A stretch of DNA of 64,000 bases from CAIKBL01 sp964555355. GTDB taxonomy: Bacteria > Pseudomonadota > Gammaproteobacteria > Ga0077536. How positions within the stretch are numbered: position 1 is the stretch's first letter; each line of letters starts with the position of its first letter. The stretch is taken from the NCBI GenBank assembly GCA_964555355.1, contig CAZKRY010000013.1, forward strand, positions 1-64,000, given 5' to 3'. The position numbers and the translations under genes are program-made. Positions 16,142 through 24,355 of the stretch are shown in pieces. The notes beneath the pieces are model-generated. The model did not search any database. It had not been told where the DNA came from and worked only from the letters and a program-made list of their open reading frames with translations.

Positions 16142-16669
16142 ATGTCGCTTGCGCGCAACTTTACCGAAGCTTGGGCCCGGCATTGCCCGCGCTGTGGCGC
16201 AGCCGGGTTTGAGTCGCTCGATGGACGTCATCATCGTTGTGCGGCCTGTGGTCTAAATTATTTTCACAATCTTGCCACCGGCGTCGCCGCCATCATTCGC
16301 TCTGGCGATGCCATCGCGACCATCGTGCGCGGCCGCGATCCCGGGCGTGGATTACTCGATTTGCCCGGTGGATTTGTCGATCCCGGAGAAACGCTGGAGG
16401 GCGCGATTATTCGCGAAGTTGCCGAGGAACTCGGCGTGACGCTGAGCGAACCGCGCTATTTGTTTTCGTTTCCGAATACCTATCGCTATCGAGACGTTGT
16501 CTACTGCACCATCGATGTGTTTTTTGAGTTGTACAGCACCACAAAGTTTGCAAGTAGCGCGAATGACGAAGTCCAGAAACTGACCTGGGAAACGCCCACT
16601 GCACTGCGTGCGAGCGATATCGCCTTTGACTCAGTGCGTCTCGCATTGCGCCGTGTAGGCATGCCATAA
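16142..16669 (+). CDS. NUDIX hydrolase with zinc ribbon
   Basis: A protein of 175 residues. It has an N-terminal zinc ribbon (HCPRCGAAGF...RCAACGLNYF, four cysteines in residues 18-42) as in NADH pyrophosphatases, then a Nudix domain with box GGFVDPGETLEGAIIREVAE continuing ELGV (matching Gx5Ex7REVxEExGU). It hydrolyses a nucleoside diphosphate linked to another moiety, and NADH/ADP-ribose-type substrates are likely. It is shorter than typical NudC because the N-terminal domain before the ribbon is missing. It starts 14 bases after the cupin stop. Confidence 0.85.
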   Translation: MSLARNFTEAWARHCPRCGAAGFESLDGRHHRCAACGLNYFHNLATGVAAIIRSGDAIATIVRGRDPGRGLLDLPGGFVDPGETLEGAIIREVAEELGVTLSEPRYLFSFPNTYRYRDVVYCTIDVFFELYSTTKFASSANDEVQKLTWETPTALRASDIAFDSVRLALRRVGMP

Positions 16670-16686
16670 ACTTCAGGGAGTTCCCA

Positions 16687-17031
16687 ATGCAAGCGCGGAT
16701 AATCATCGGCATGCTCATGTTAACGCTAGGCGGTTTCGCGACCGCGGAACAGAGCGCGTCGCCCGGTTTCGCTACTTGCGCCGCGTTCTATTTCCTCGCG
16801 GCGCGTGGGCACGGCATTAAAGAATATGACTCGCTCTATAGTGCCGGTGAGTTCAGTTTAAATGAAGCGATTAAACGACACGGAAAGCCGGCGGCGGACC
16901 AAAAAATGGAACACGCCTCCACCGAGATGATGCGCGAAATTCACCAAGACTGGCGCGATATCGCAATCTTGGACGCGCGTTACGGCGATCGATGCGACAC
17001 GTTGCTGCGTGACGCCGATCATCCGCGGTAA
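16687..17031 (+). CDS. small exported protein of unknown function
   Basis: A protein of 114 residues starting with a signal peptide (RIIIGMLMLTLGGFATAEQ, cleavage likely after ATA). The mature part has two cysteines (FATCAAFYFLAARG and YGDRCDTLLRD) that could form one disulfide, and is otherwise helical and charged. It resembles many short periplasmic helical proteins but I do not recognise a family. AGGGAG precedes the ATG. The next gene starts 8 bases after the stop, so the two may share a transcript. Confidence 0.6.
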   Translation: MQARIIIGMLMLTLGGFATAEQSASPGFATCAAFYFLAARGHGIKEYDSLYSAGEFSLNEAIKRHGKPAADQKMEHASTEMMREIHQDWRDIAILDARYGDRCDTLLRDADHPR

Positions 17032-17038
17032 GCGAACG

Positions 17039-17581
17039 ATGCAAGCGTTGCTAGGGGGGCGATTGCCATGGGCGTTGCTGTTGTACGCGGGCGTGACGTT
17101 TTACGCCTTATCCATGGTGCCTTCATGGGAAGGAATCACGCGCGATCCTTGTTTATGGGCGGCTATCGGTGCACTCAATACGCTGTTGTGTTTGATAATC
17201 ATCCGTTGGCTGCCGTCTAGCTCGCAATGGCTCGAGCCACTGACGGTCGCCCTGTTTCTAGCGGGCATGCCGCTCGTGTATGTCGCGCGCTACGTGCTGT
17301 TTAGCCAAGATCTCGGTCGCGATGTGCTGGCGGTGGAGGTATTGGGATTGGCGCTATTCGTGCCGCTTGCAGGGTTAGGTTTTCGACGCTGGCCATGGCT
17401 GCTGGTGCTTGGGATCGCCGGACATGGACTCGCGTGGGATCTATGGCACCTCCATGGCTATGCGCATATTCCTCACTGGTATGCGCGCGCCTGTCTATAT
17501 TTGGATTTGGCGCTTGCCTTGTATTGCGCGCTGCGAATTCCAGATTGGCGGCGTACGCATTACACCCCGGTCGCCGCTTAG
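17039..17581 (+). CDS. membrane protein of unknown function
   Basis: A protein of 180 residues with about five or six hydrophobic spans (WALLLYAGVTFYALSMV; AIGALNTLLCLIIIRWL; PLTVALFLAGMPLVYVARYV; VEVLGLALFVPLAGLGF; PWLLVLGIAGHGLAWDLWHL; ACLYLDLALALYCALR). A DLWH...H cluster near the end could bind a metal or heme. Start ATG at 17039, just after the previous stop. No family recognised. It is convergent with phoD. Confidence 0.6.
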   Translation: MQALLGGRLPWALLLYAGVTFYALSMVPSWEGITRDPCLWAAIGALNTLLCLIIIRWLPSSSQWLEPLTVALFLAGMPLVYVARYVLFSQDLGRDVLAVEVLGLALFVPLAGLGFRRWPWLLVLGIAGHGLAWDLWHLHGYAHIPHWYARACLYLDLALALYCALRIPDWRRTHYTPVAA

Positions 17582-17592
17582 TGGGCACAACG

Positions 17593-19125
17593 CTACGCTT
17601 TGTTAACGCCCCGCCGCCCGCCTTCCACCAACCAACTCGAGAGCGTGAAACTCGACGAATCCGGCTCTTCGACATTTGTCATGGCTTGCAGATCGCAGGC
17701 GGTGTGTTGAGGTCGAATGTCGAGCCGCGCATAACCGCGATAACGGGCATTGGCGGCCTTGATGTGTGGGTTTTCCGCTGTCACCCCGTCCAGGGAATTC
17801 GCGTCGCCACCGTAGGAGCTGATGGAGGTCGTCACAATCTCTGTCGCCACCGGCGGTTCCTCCGGGCGCAAAAAATCGCGCTGAAGATGATTCACCCAAA
17901 AGGAATGCGCGTCCCCACTAAGCACCAGTGGATTGGCGATTGTCCGCAATGACGCGATGAGGCGCGAACGTGCGGCCGGATAGCCATCCCATCCGCTATT
18001 CTCTAATTGCTCTCTGGGCCCGGGAGCTTGATCCCAGCGCGCGACGAGTTGTTGTTGCGCAAGAACGTTCCAACGGGCCGGCGAGTGGCGCAAGCGATGA
18101 GTTAGCCAGTGTTCCTGCGCAATACCGAGCATCGAGGCGTGCGGATCGGTCCACGCGCGGCAGCCGGGTTTGGCGCGTTGTAGATTCGGGGGACAGGGCA
18201 GTGTGCTGCGATACTGGCGGGTATCTAACAGCATGAGTTGGACGAGTTTTCCCCACGCGAGGTGCGTAAAGATTCTCATCCCATCTGTTTGCGGGCGCAT
18301 GCGCGCGGGTAGCGGTTGATGTTCGTAATAGGCTTGATACGCGGCCGCGCGGCGGGCGCGCAATTGCGCGCGATCGTCGTAATACACCGAACGATCACCA
18401 TAATAATTGTCTTCAACTTCGTGATCGTCCCAGACCAGCACCCACGGATAACGCGCGTGGGCTTGTTGCAGTAGTGGGTCGGCGCGATAACACGCATAAC
18501 GCAGGCGGTATTCGTCCACCGTGATTGGGTTTTGGCCCGGGTGATTGCGCACGCGCACTGGTCCAAAACTGCCTTCGTAGATGTAATCCCCAACGAAAAC
18601 GATTAAGTCGAGATCATCGCGCAGCATGTGGCGATACGCCGCGTAGTACCCGTGTTCGAAGTGCTGGCAACTCGCCAACGCGAGCCGGAGCAAGGTGGGT
18701 TCGTCGCTCAGCCGCGGCGCGGTGCGAGTGCGTCCGACCGGGCTTACGGCGTCGCCGACGAAAAAGCGATAGCAGAACGCGCGGCCTGGTGGGAGCCCGC
18801 GCACATCGACATGCACCGAGTGCGCAAACGCAGGCTCGGCCACTGCGTCGCCGCGCAGGCGGATCGCGCGGAATTGCTCGTCATCCGCGACTTCCCAGTG
18901 CACACGATAGGGCATGGCGTCGAGTCCGCCACCGACTTCGAAGGGACGTGGGCACAACCGAGTCCAAAGCGTAAAACCGTCTGGTGTGGGGTAGCCGGAC
19001 GCAACGCCAAGCGTGAAGGGATATTCGCGAGATGCAGCAATAGGAGCGGCGCCATGGACGCGTGACACCGTCCAAGCAAGCGTGCCGAGAAGTAAGCGTC
19101 GTCGGGAAAACGAAGGAGCGTTCAA
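17593..19125 (-). CDS. phoD: PhoD-like alkaline phosphatase/phosphodiesterase
   Basis: A protein of 510 residues with a twin-arginine start (SRRRLLLGTLAWTV) for Tat export. The PhoD N-terminal domain follows (FTLGVASGYPTPDGFTLWTR) and then the metallophosphatase core: LALASCQHFEHGYYAAYRHM, DLIVFVGDYIYEG, VLVWDDHEVEDNYYG, then LSGDAHSFWVNHL. These residues bind the Fe/Ca centre in the family. It would release phosphate from mono- or diesters in the periplasm under phosphate limitation. I see no obvious Pho box at the 5' side by eye. It is divergent from the next luciferase-like gene. Confidence 0.85.
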   Translation of the reverse strand: MNAPSFSRRRLLLGTLAWTVSRVHGAAPIAASREYPFTLGVASGYPTPDGFTLWTRLCPRPFEVGGGLDAMPYRVHWEVADDEQFRAIRLRGDAVAEPAFAHSVHVDVRGLPPGRAFCYRFFVGDAVSPVGRTRTAPRLSDEPTLLRLALASCQHFEHGYYAAYRHMLRDDLDLIVFVGDYIYEGSFGPVRVRNHPGQNPITVDEYRLRYACYRADPLLQQAHARYPWVLVWDDHEVEDNYYGDRSVYYDDRAQLRARRAAAYQAYYEHQPLPARMRPQTDGMRIFTHLAWGKLVQLMLLDTRQYRSTLPCPPNLQRAKPGCRAWTDPHASMLGIAQEHWLTHRLRHSPARWNVLAQQQLVARWDQAPGPREQLENSGWDGYPAARSRLIASLRTIANPLVLSGDAHSFWVNHLQRDFLRPEEPPVATEIVTTSISSYGGDANSLDGVTAENPHIKAANARYRGYARLDIRPQHTACDLQAMTNVEEPDSSSFTLSSWLVEGGRRGVNKA

Positions 19126-19231
19126 GCGAAATTTAAAACCGGTGAATAGCGATGGCCGAATAAGCGTCCTATAGGACGAACGGGCACGCTAAGCGTAACC
19201 GAACATCGCCATCTTCGGTGCAGCGGGCGGG

Positions 19232-19245
19232 TTGATCCAGGTCAA
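19232..19245. promoter_or_regulatory. FNR/ANR-type box in divergent intergenic region
   Basis: TTGATCCAGGTCAA matches the TTGAT-N4-ATCAA FNR/ANR consensus at 9 of 10 defined positions. It lies 107 bases upstream of phoD and 89 bases upstream of the luciferase-like gene at 19334. It could place either under oxygen control. The flanking region (19126-19333) has no gene. Confidence 0.45.
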
Positions 19246-19333
19246 CATCGCCAAACCTTGAACATCCCCACAATCCGCTCAAGAAATTCCGAAATTCGCG
19301 CGCCCATTCGGGCGTAATCAGGTGGAGGTCTCT

Positions 19334-20413
19334 ATGAAACTGGGTATGTTGCACTTGTTCGAGAATCCAATCGGCTACACCGAACATCAGGTTGTGAAGA
19401 ACCAGATGGAACTCATGATCGAAGCCGAGCGCTTAGGTTACGACACGGTTATGCCGGCCGAACATCATTTCTCGGAGTACGGTTACTGCGCGTCGCCTCA
19501 GGTATCGCTCGCGGCAGTGGCGGCCCGTACGTCAAAAATACGCTTAGGGACAGGCGTGGTCATCCTGCCGTTCCATAATCCGGTTCGTGTCGCCGAAGAT
19601 TTCGCGTTCATCGATTTGATGAGCGACGGGCGGGTCGAACTCGGCGTCGGCCGCGGATATCAGCCGATGGAATACAAAGGCTTTGGACTCGATCAAACGC
19701 AGTCACGCGAAATCTTCGACGAAGGGATGCAGGTCATTCACAAATGTTGGACGGAGGATCGTTTCAGTTTTCACGGCAAGCACTACCACTTTGACAATAT
19801 CTGCGTGCGGCCGAAACCGCTGCAGAAGCCGACGCCGCCCGTTTACATGGCGTGCTTGTCGCCCGAGACCTTCGAGATCGCCGGTCGTTATGGTTACAAC
19901 GTGCTGATGTCGACCGTGTTTGGACTGACGGCCGATCTTGCGCGTGAAGGCTTGGCGGCCTACCGACGCGGCCGCCGCGAAGCCGGGTTTGATCCGGATA
20001 CCGGCAAGGTAAGCTGCCTCGTCATGGTCTACCCCGGTCGTACCCGCGAGGAAGCACGCAAGACGTTTGGTCCGCGCGTCACGTGGTATTACAGAACGAT
20101 TGCCAAATATGTCGCGCCGCCCAGTGGGCAGGCCGATGTCAAAGGCTATGAGGGCTACGGCAATTCGCGGGATCTCGCGGCACGGGTTGAGTTTGACGAA
20201 CTGGTGGATGGCACCTCGATGGTATGCGGTGAACCCGAATACTGCGTCGAAAAGCTTATTCGGCTCGGGCGTGAATTCGGATTCGATGAGTTACTGTGTT
20301 GGACCCGAATTGGTGGTTTGGAAAACGCCAAGGTGTTATCGGCAATGGAGTTATTGGGCACGGATATCTTGCCCGCGGTACGGAAGGGGATGCCGCTCAA
20401 GGCGGTTGCATAA
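19334..20413 (+). CDS. LLM-class flavin-dependent oxidoreductase
   Basis: A protein of 359 residues with the luciferase fold: MKLGMLHLFENPIG, RLGYDTVMPAEHHFSEYGYC with the EHH motif, TSKIRLGTGVVILPFHNPVR, then GRVELGVGRGYQPMEYKGFG and SPETFEIAGRYGYNVLMS. The GRGYQPMEY region resembles alkanal or alkanesulfonate-type monooxygenases. GGAGG sits 6 bases upstream of the ATG at 19334; the GTG four codons earlier is less likely. A palindromic repeat follows the stop and separates it from the convergent GFA gene. Confidence 0.85.
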   Translation: MKLGMLHLFENPIGYTEHQVVKNQMELMIEAERLGYDTVMPAEHHFSEYGYCASPQVSLAAVAARTSKIRLGTGVVILPFHNPVRVAEDFAFIDLMSDGRVELGVGRGYQPMEYKGFGLDQTQSREIFDEGMQVIHKCWTEDRFSFHGKHYHFDNICVRPKPLQKPTPPVYMACLSPETFEIAGRYGYNVLMSTVFGLTADLAREGLAAYRRGRREAGFDPDTGKVSCLVMVYPGRTREEARKTFGPRVTWYYRTIAKYVAPPSGQADVKGYEGYGNSRDLAARVEFDELVDGTSMVCGEPEYCVEKLIRLGREFGFDELLCWTRIGGLENAKVLSAMELLGTDILPAVRKGMPLKAVA

Positions 20414-20420
20414 CTTCACT

Positions 20421-20462
20421 AACCCTCTCCCGCTTGCGGGAGAGGGTAGGGTCAGGGTTCTC
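20421..20462. repeat. intergenic palindrome, CTCTCCCGC type
   Basis: CCCTCTCCCGC-TT-GCGGGAGAGGG followed by TAGGGTCAGGGTTCTC, located between convergent gene ends. Same family as at 6284. Confidence 0.8.
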
Positions 20463-20473
20463 GCAACCGCGGA

Positions 20474-20905
20474 TCACTCCGGCACCATATCTCCCGAACC
20501 GCCGAACTCTTTCGGCAGATCCTTGAACTTGGGCAGCCCATCGGTCACGCGTACCTTGGTTTCGCCGTAGAACACATGCAGCATCGGCTGAAAGTCGAGC
20601 GTTTTTAATATCGCCGCATAGACATCGAACATGCCCATGCCGGGGTGATCGGTCATCACGTGGCCGCCGCATTTTTTGCACCACTTGCGGTAGCTATTTT
20701 CAGTCTTGTGGTAGGTATCGATGTGCTCGGTGCCCTGCACCACTTTGACATTGTCTTTTGGCCACAGCGAAAACGCGTTGATAGGCCCAGCTGACCAATG
20801 TCGGCAATCTTCGCAATGGCAATAACCCATGCCAGCCGGCGTGCCCGTGGTTTGCACTCTAACGGCGCCACAAAAACAACTTCCTTCATAGACTGCATCA
20901 GCCAT
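20474..20905 (-). CDS. GFA-family zinc protein
   Basis: A protein of 143 residues of the glutathione-dependent formaldehyde-activating (GFA)/Mss4-like fold. The zinc cysteines are evident: EGSCFCGAVRV, YCHCEDCRHW, and WCKKCGGHVMTDHP. Members bind zinc and sometimes glutathione, but most are not proven formaldehyde-activating enzymes. It ends beside a palindromic repeat. The class III CoA-transferase gene lies 32 bases upstream on the same strand, so a joint transcript is likely. Confidence 0.82.
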   Translation of the reverse strand: MADAVYEGSCFCGAVRVQTTGTPAGMGYCHCEDCRHWSAGPINAFSLWPKDNVKVVQGTEHIDTYHKTENSYRKWCKKCGGHVMTDHPGMGMFDVYAAILKTLDFQPMLHVFYGETKVRVTDGLPKFKDLPKEFGGSGDMVPE

Positions 20906-20937
20906 GTGATTTCTCCCAGTTAATTGAACAATGGTGA

Positions 20938-22149
20938 TTACACAATATTGCGCGCGCGCAGCGCGCTGATTTCAGGCGGCGACAATCCGAGTCCGGCGAG
21001 GATCTCATCAGTGTGCGCCCCGAGCGCGGGTGCTGCACTTCGCACCTGCGTCGGCGTACGCGAGAATTTGGCGGCGGGCCCGGTTAATGGTGCGCTTGCG
21101 CCGCCCTCGAGCGTCGTTTCTTGCAGCATGTCGCGCGCCTTGACGTGCGCGTCTTGTGCCGCTTCTTGGAATGTATTGACACGCGTCACCGCAAGCCCGA
21201 GATCATTCAAGGTTGAAACCACTTCCTGCGTGGTGCGCACCGCGCACCAGGTCGCGAGCAACCCATTCAATTCTTCGCGCCGCGCGATGCGTTGCGCGCC
21301 GTTTAAGTCGGCCAGCGCGAGATTATCGCTGTGTTTACAGAACGCACGCCAATGCGAATCAAGCAACACACCGGTGTACACGCTGCCATCCCTGCAGGCG
21401 TAGACATTGACGGGTGCGGATATCTCAAATTGATTGCCCCACTTTTGCGTCGTGATACCCAGCGCACCGATGGTCAATTGGCCGTTACTTTGAAATAACA
21501 GCCCGTCGACGAGAGCAACATCGACATGCTGGCCTTCGCCGGTCCGGTTGCGGTGTAGCAGCGCGGCCATCGCGGCCATCGCGCCGTGCACGCCGCCGAG
21601 ATCGTCGCCCAGAAATGTCGGCGCCTTGGTGGGACCGCTGCCGGGCGCGCCGTTTAACGATGACCAGCCGGTGAAGCTCTGCGCGATCGGATCGTAGCCC
21701 GGACGATCGCAGTACGGGCCAAACTGTCCAAAGCCACTGATCGAGACATACACGATATCCGGCTTGACGCGTTTGACGTCCTGATAACCCACGCCCCATC
21801 CGTCGAGCGTGCCGGGTTTGAAGTTTTCGATCACGATGTCGGCCGACTGGCAAAGCTTTAAAAAAATGTCGCGCCCCTCGGTTGCTTTAAGACTCAGCGA
21901 CAAATTTTGTTTATTGCGATTGACCACTTCGTGCATGATCGAAAGCTTGGTGTCCGCCACAAAAGGGGGGACGCGGCGCATGACTTCACCGTCCGGGTGC
22001 TCCACCTTGATGACCGTCGCGCCGAAATCCGCCAACACACAGCCGGCCATCGGACCCGCCCAAGTCGTCGTGGCCTCAACGACCACAATGCCATCGAGCG
22101 GCCCATTGAGGTCGCGTCGTGCGTTCGCGTAGAACTGTTCTTTATTCAT
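20938..22149 (-). CDS. class III CoA-transferase (CaiB/BaiF family)
   Basis: A protein of 403 residues. Family motifs are GPLDGIVVVEATTTWAGPMA at the start, FGATVIKVEHPDGEVMRR, NKQNLSLSLK and VIENFKPGTLDGWGVGYQDV. LGDDLGGVHGAMAAMAALLH carries the catalytic Asp that forms the acyl anhydride, followed by GEGQHVDVALVDGLLFQ. It moves CoA between two carboxylic acids. Start ATG at 22149 chosen because the preceding 32 in-frame codons lack similarity. It is divergent from an acyl-CoA dehydrogenase gene 173 bases away, consistent with activation then oxidation of one organic acid. Confidence 0.87.
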   Translation of the reverse strand: MNKEQFYANARRDLNGPLDGIVVVEATTTWAGPMAGCVLADFGATVIKVEHPDGEVMRRVPPFVADTKLSIMHEVVNRNKQNLSLSLKATEGRDIFLKLCQSADIVIENFKPGTLDGWGVGYQDVKRVKPDIVYVSISGFGQFGPYCDRPGYDPIAQSFTGWSSLNGAPGSGPTKAPTFLGDDLGGVHGAMAAMAALLHRNRTGEGQHVDVALVDGLLFQSNGQLTIGALGITTQKWGNQFEISAPVNVYACRDGSVYTGVLLDSHWRAFCKHSDNLALADLNGAQRIARREELNGLLATWCAVRTTQEVVSTLNDLGLAVTRVNTFQEAAQDAHVKARDMLQETTLEGGASAPLTGPAAKFSRTPTQVRSAAPALGAHTDEILAGLGLSPPEISALRARNIV

Positions 22150-22322
22150 TCCGCATGTACCGTCGGCGCTGATAGCCTTGCCGCACCATAGTGCGTGCGA
22201 CACAGCGCCGCAACTACTCGCATCGCAATATTTTGCTTGCAACAACGAAGGCGAGGGATTGCGGACGCGCGTGCTAGCGGCAACACTGCCCCGAGATTTA
22301 TTACTTATCGAGGAAACGTGCG

Positions 22323-23591
22323 ATGTGGAGCTTTGAAACCGACCCCGAATTCCAAACCCAGCTCGATTGGATCGGGCGTTTTGTGCGCGAGGAAGTCGAA
22401 CCGCTCGATCACCTGCTCGGCAGTCAATGGAATATTCACGATCCGCGTTTCACCAAACTGGTGCGCCCGCTGCAGGCCAAGGTGCGCGAGCGCGGACTGT
22501 GGGCCTGTCACCTGGGGCCAGAACTCGGCGGCAAAGGCTACGGCCAACTCAAATTGGCTTTGATGAACGAACAGTTCGGACGTTCTCGCTTTGGGCCCAT
22601 CGTGTTTGGCGCACAGGCCCCGGATACCGGGAATGCGGAAATCCTCGCGCACTACGGCACGCCAGCACAAAAAAAGCGATTTTTAGAACCCTTACTCGCG
22701 AACGAAATCGTGTCTTGTTTTTCGATGACCGAGCCGCAGGGCGGCGCCGATCCCTTGGTGTTCAAAACCTTCGCCGTGGCGGACGGCGATGAATGGGTCA
22801 TCGATGGCGAGAAGTGGTTTTCGTCGAATGCGCGTTACGCGGCCTTTTTTATCGTCATGGCGGTGACTGATCCGGACGCGCCGGCGTATCGGCGCATGTC
22901 GATGTTCATCGTGCCAGCGGACACGCCGGGCGTTGAGATAATCCGCAATTTAACTTTCTACGGCGAACCCGAGGCCACGCATGCTTACATGCGCTATCGC
23001 CAAGTCAGAGTGCCGCGCGAGAACATGCTGGGCGGGCGCGGCGATGCTTTTGTCGTCGCGCAAGTGCGGCTTGGCGGTGGTCGCTTGCATCACGCGATGC
23101 GCACCATCGCGCAAGCCTCGAAGGCGCTCGACATGATGTGCGAACGGGTTTTGTCGCGTGTCACCAAGGGCGAGCCGCTCGCGATGAAACAAATGGTGCA
23201 AGAGAAAATCGCCGATTCCTGGGTGCAACTGCGGCAATTCCGCTTGCTAGTGTTGGAAACCGCGTGGCTCATCGACCAAGGTAAAGACTACAAGGCGGTA
23301 CGCAAGAACATCGCTGCGGTAAAAGCCGTCATGCCCCAGGTACTCCACGATATCGCGGCGCGCGCGTTGCACCTGCATGGTTCGCTCGGCATCTCAACCG
23401 AAATGCCGTTCGCGGATTGGGTCATCAATTCGTTTCACGTGGGACTCGCTGATGGCCCGACCGAGGTGCACAAGGTTACGGTCGCGCGCGAAGTGTTGAA
23501 AGAGTATCGCCCGACCACCGAAATGTTCCCGGATTATTTGGCGCCAACGGCGCATGAGCGCGCGCTCGATCTCTACGCGGACCTCCTTTGA
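22323..23591 (+). CDS. acyl-CoA dehydrogenase, ACAD10/11-like
   Basis: A flavoprotein of 422 residues with the three ACAD domains. FSMTEPQGGADPLVFKTFAV is the FAD/substrate segment and GEKWFSSNARYAAFFIVM the beta domain. The helical C-terminal domain ends LADGPTEVHKVTVAREVLKE, the ACAD10/11-type ending that differs from the usual YAGT motif. It inserts an alpha,beta double bond in acyl-CoA and passes electrons to ETF. The stop codon TGA lies inside the perfect FNR box that precedes the next operon, so the two units are packed end to start. Confidence 0.87.
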   Translation: MWSFETDPEFQTQLDWIGRFVREEVEPLDHLLGSQWNIHDPRFTKLVRPLQAKVRERGLWACHLGPELGGKGYGQLKLALMNEQFGRSRFGPIVFGAQAPDTGNAEILAHYGTPAQKKRFLEPLLANEIVSCFSMTEPQGGADPLVFKTFAVADGDEWVIDGEKWFSSNARYAAFFIVMAVTDPDAPAYRRMSMFIVPADTPGVEIIRNLTFYGEPEATHAYMRYRQVRVPRENMLGGRGDAFVVAQVRLGGGRLHHAMRTIAQASKALDMMCERVLSRVTKGEPLAMKQMVQEKIADSWVQLRQFRLLVLETAWLIDQGKDYKAVRKNIAAVKAVMPQVLHDIAARALHLHGSLGISTEMPFADWVINSFHVGLADGPTEVHKVTVAREVLKEYRPTTEMFPDYLAPTAHERALDLYADLL

Positions 23592-23601
23592 TTTAGATCA
23601 A
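23588..23601. promoter_or_regulatory. perfect FNR/ANR box before the MCP-like/ODP unit
   Basis: TTGATTTAGATCAA is an exact match to TTGAT-N4-ATCAA. Its centre lies about 60 bases before the ATG of the next gene. A class II activation geometry (site centred at -41.5) would put the transcript start near 23636, with a weak -10-like TAGGTT at 23622. It overlaps the stop of the upstream dehydrogenase gene. I infer that the following two genes are induced at low oxygen. Confidence 0.65.
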
Positions 23602-23654
23602 GTGCATGGAGCGGTGGACGCTAGGTTGAGCAAGCGTCCGCCGCTAACCGCTTC

Positions 23655-24326
23655 ATGCTTGCAGCAAACAAACTGACGGTGCCTCCGACTAGTCCCGAGA
23701 CCCCGCCGGCGCGAATCGAGGGTACGTTGGTGTCCGCGCTCCGGGTGCGCCATCAGACGGCGGCGTTAGCCGGATTCGCGTATCAGATGTCGCTACTCGC
23801 GATGAACGCCAAGGTCACGTCGGCCAAAATTGGCGATTCCGGGCGCTCTTTCAACGTGCTGACCGATGAAATTGCCGCGACCTCGCGGGCACTCGATGGC
23901 ACGGTGGAAAACATTCGTGATCTCACGGCGCGTTGGACCCGGTTGGTGGCGACGGGCTTCACTATTTCCCGTGAGCAACACATTCTTACCGACGCGCAGC
24001 GCCGGTGCGCTGGAAACTCGCGTGCGCAAGCGCAATTGTCCGCCGCGGCGGCCCGCGCTCAGCGCCGATTGAGCGACGCCCGCGCGCGCCATCCGCCGAT
24101 GCTCACCGAACTTGTTGGCATCGCCGACGACTTGGAGAAGCTGCTGCGGATCATCGATTACATCAAAGTCACAATCCTAATCGAGAGTGCGCATTTTACC
24201 AGCGCGGGTTCGCGCGAGTCGGCGCAAAGTCCGTTTGCACATCTGGCGGAAGAGATGCATCGCGCGGCGGAGCGAATACGCGAAGTAGCCATACTAACCG
24301 CACGCGCCGAAGTCCCTATGGCGTAA
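23655..24326 (+). CDS. small soluble MCP-hairpin-like protein
   Basis: A protein of 223 residues with no membrane span. Residues about 43-80 align with the chemoreceptor signalling hairpin: YQMSLLAMNAKVTSAKIG then DSGRSFNVLTDEIAATS, matching the standard QTNLLALNAAIEAARAGE then GRGFAVVADEV. The tip Glu and Arg are replaced (T and K). A second, weaker copy may lie at residues ~170-215 (IKVTILIESA then FAHLAEEMHRAAERIREVA). The middle is basic and coiled-coil-like. It has no sensor domain, HAMP or methylation helices. Next downstream is the diiron ODP-like gene, and an FNR box lies upstream. It may be an accessory receptor or adaptor that couples ODP to chemotaxis proteins. A remote or degenerate relation to receptors is what I see; function is inferred. 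Confidence 0.55.
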   Translation: MLAANKLTVPPTSPETPPARIEGTLVSALRVRHQTAALAGFAYQMSLLAMNAKVTSAKIGDSGRSFNVLTDEIAATSRALDGTVENIRDLTARWTRLVATGFTISREQHILTDAQRRCAGNSRAQAQLSAAAARAQRRLSDARARHPPMLTELVGIADDLEKLLRIIDYIKVTILIESAHFTSAGSRESAQSPFAHLAEEMHRAAERIREVAILTARAEVPMA

Positions 24327-24355
24327 CGCAGCAATCTTTAGTGACGAATCAGACG

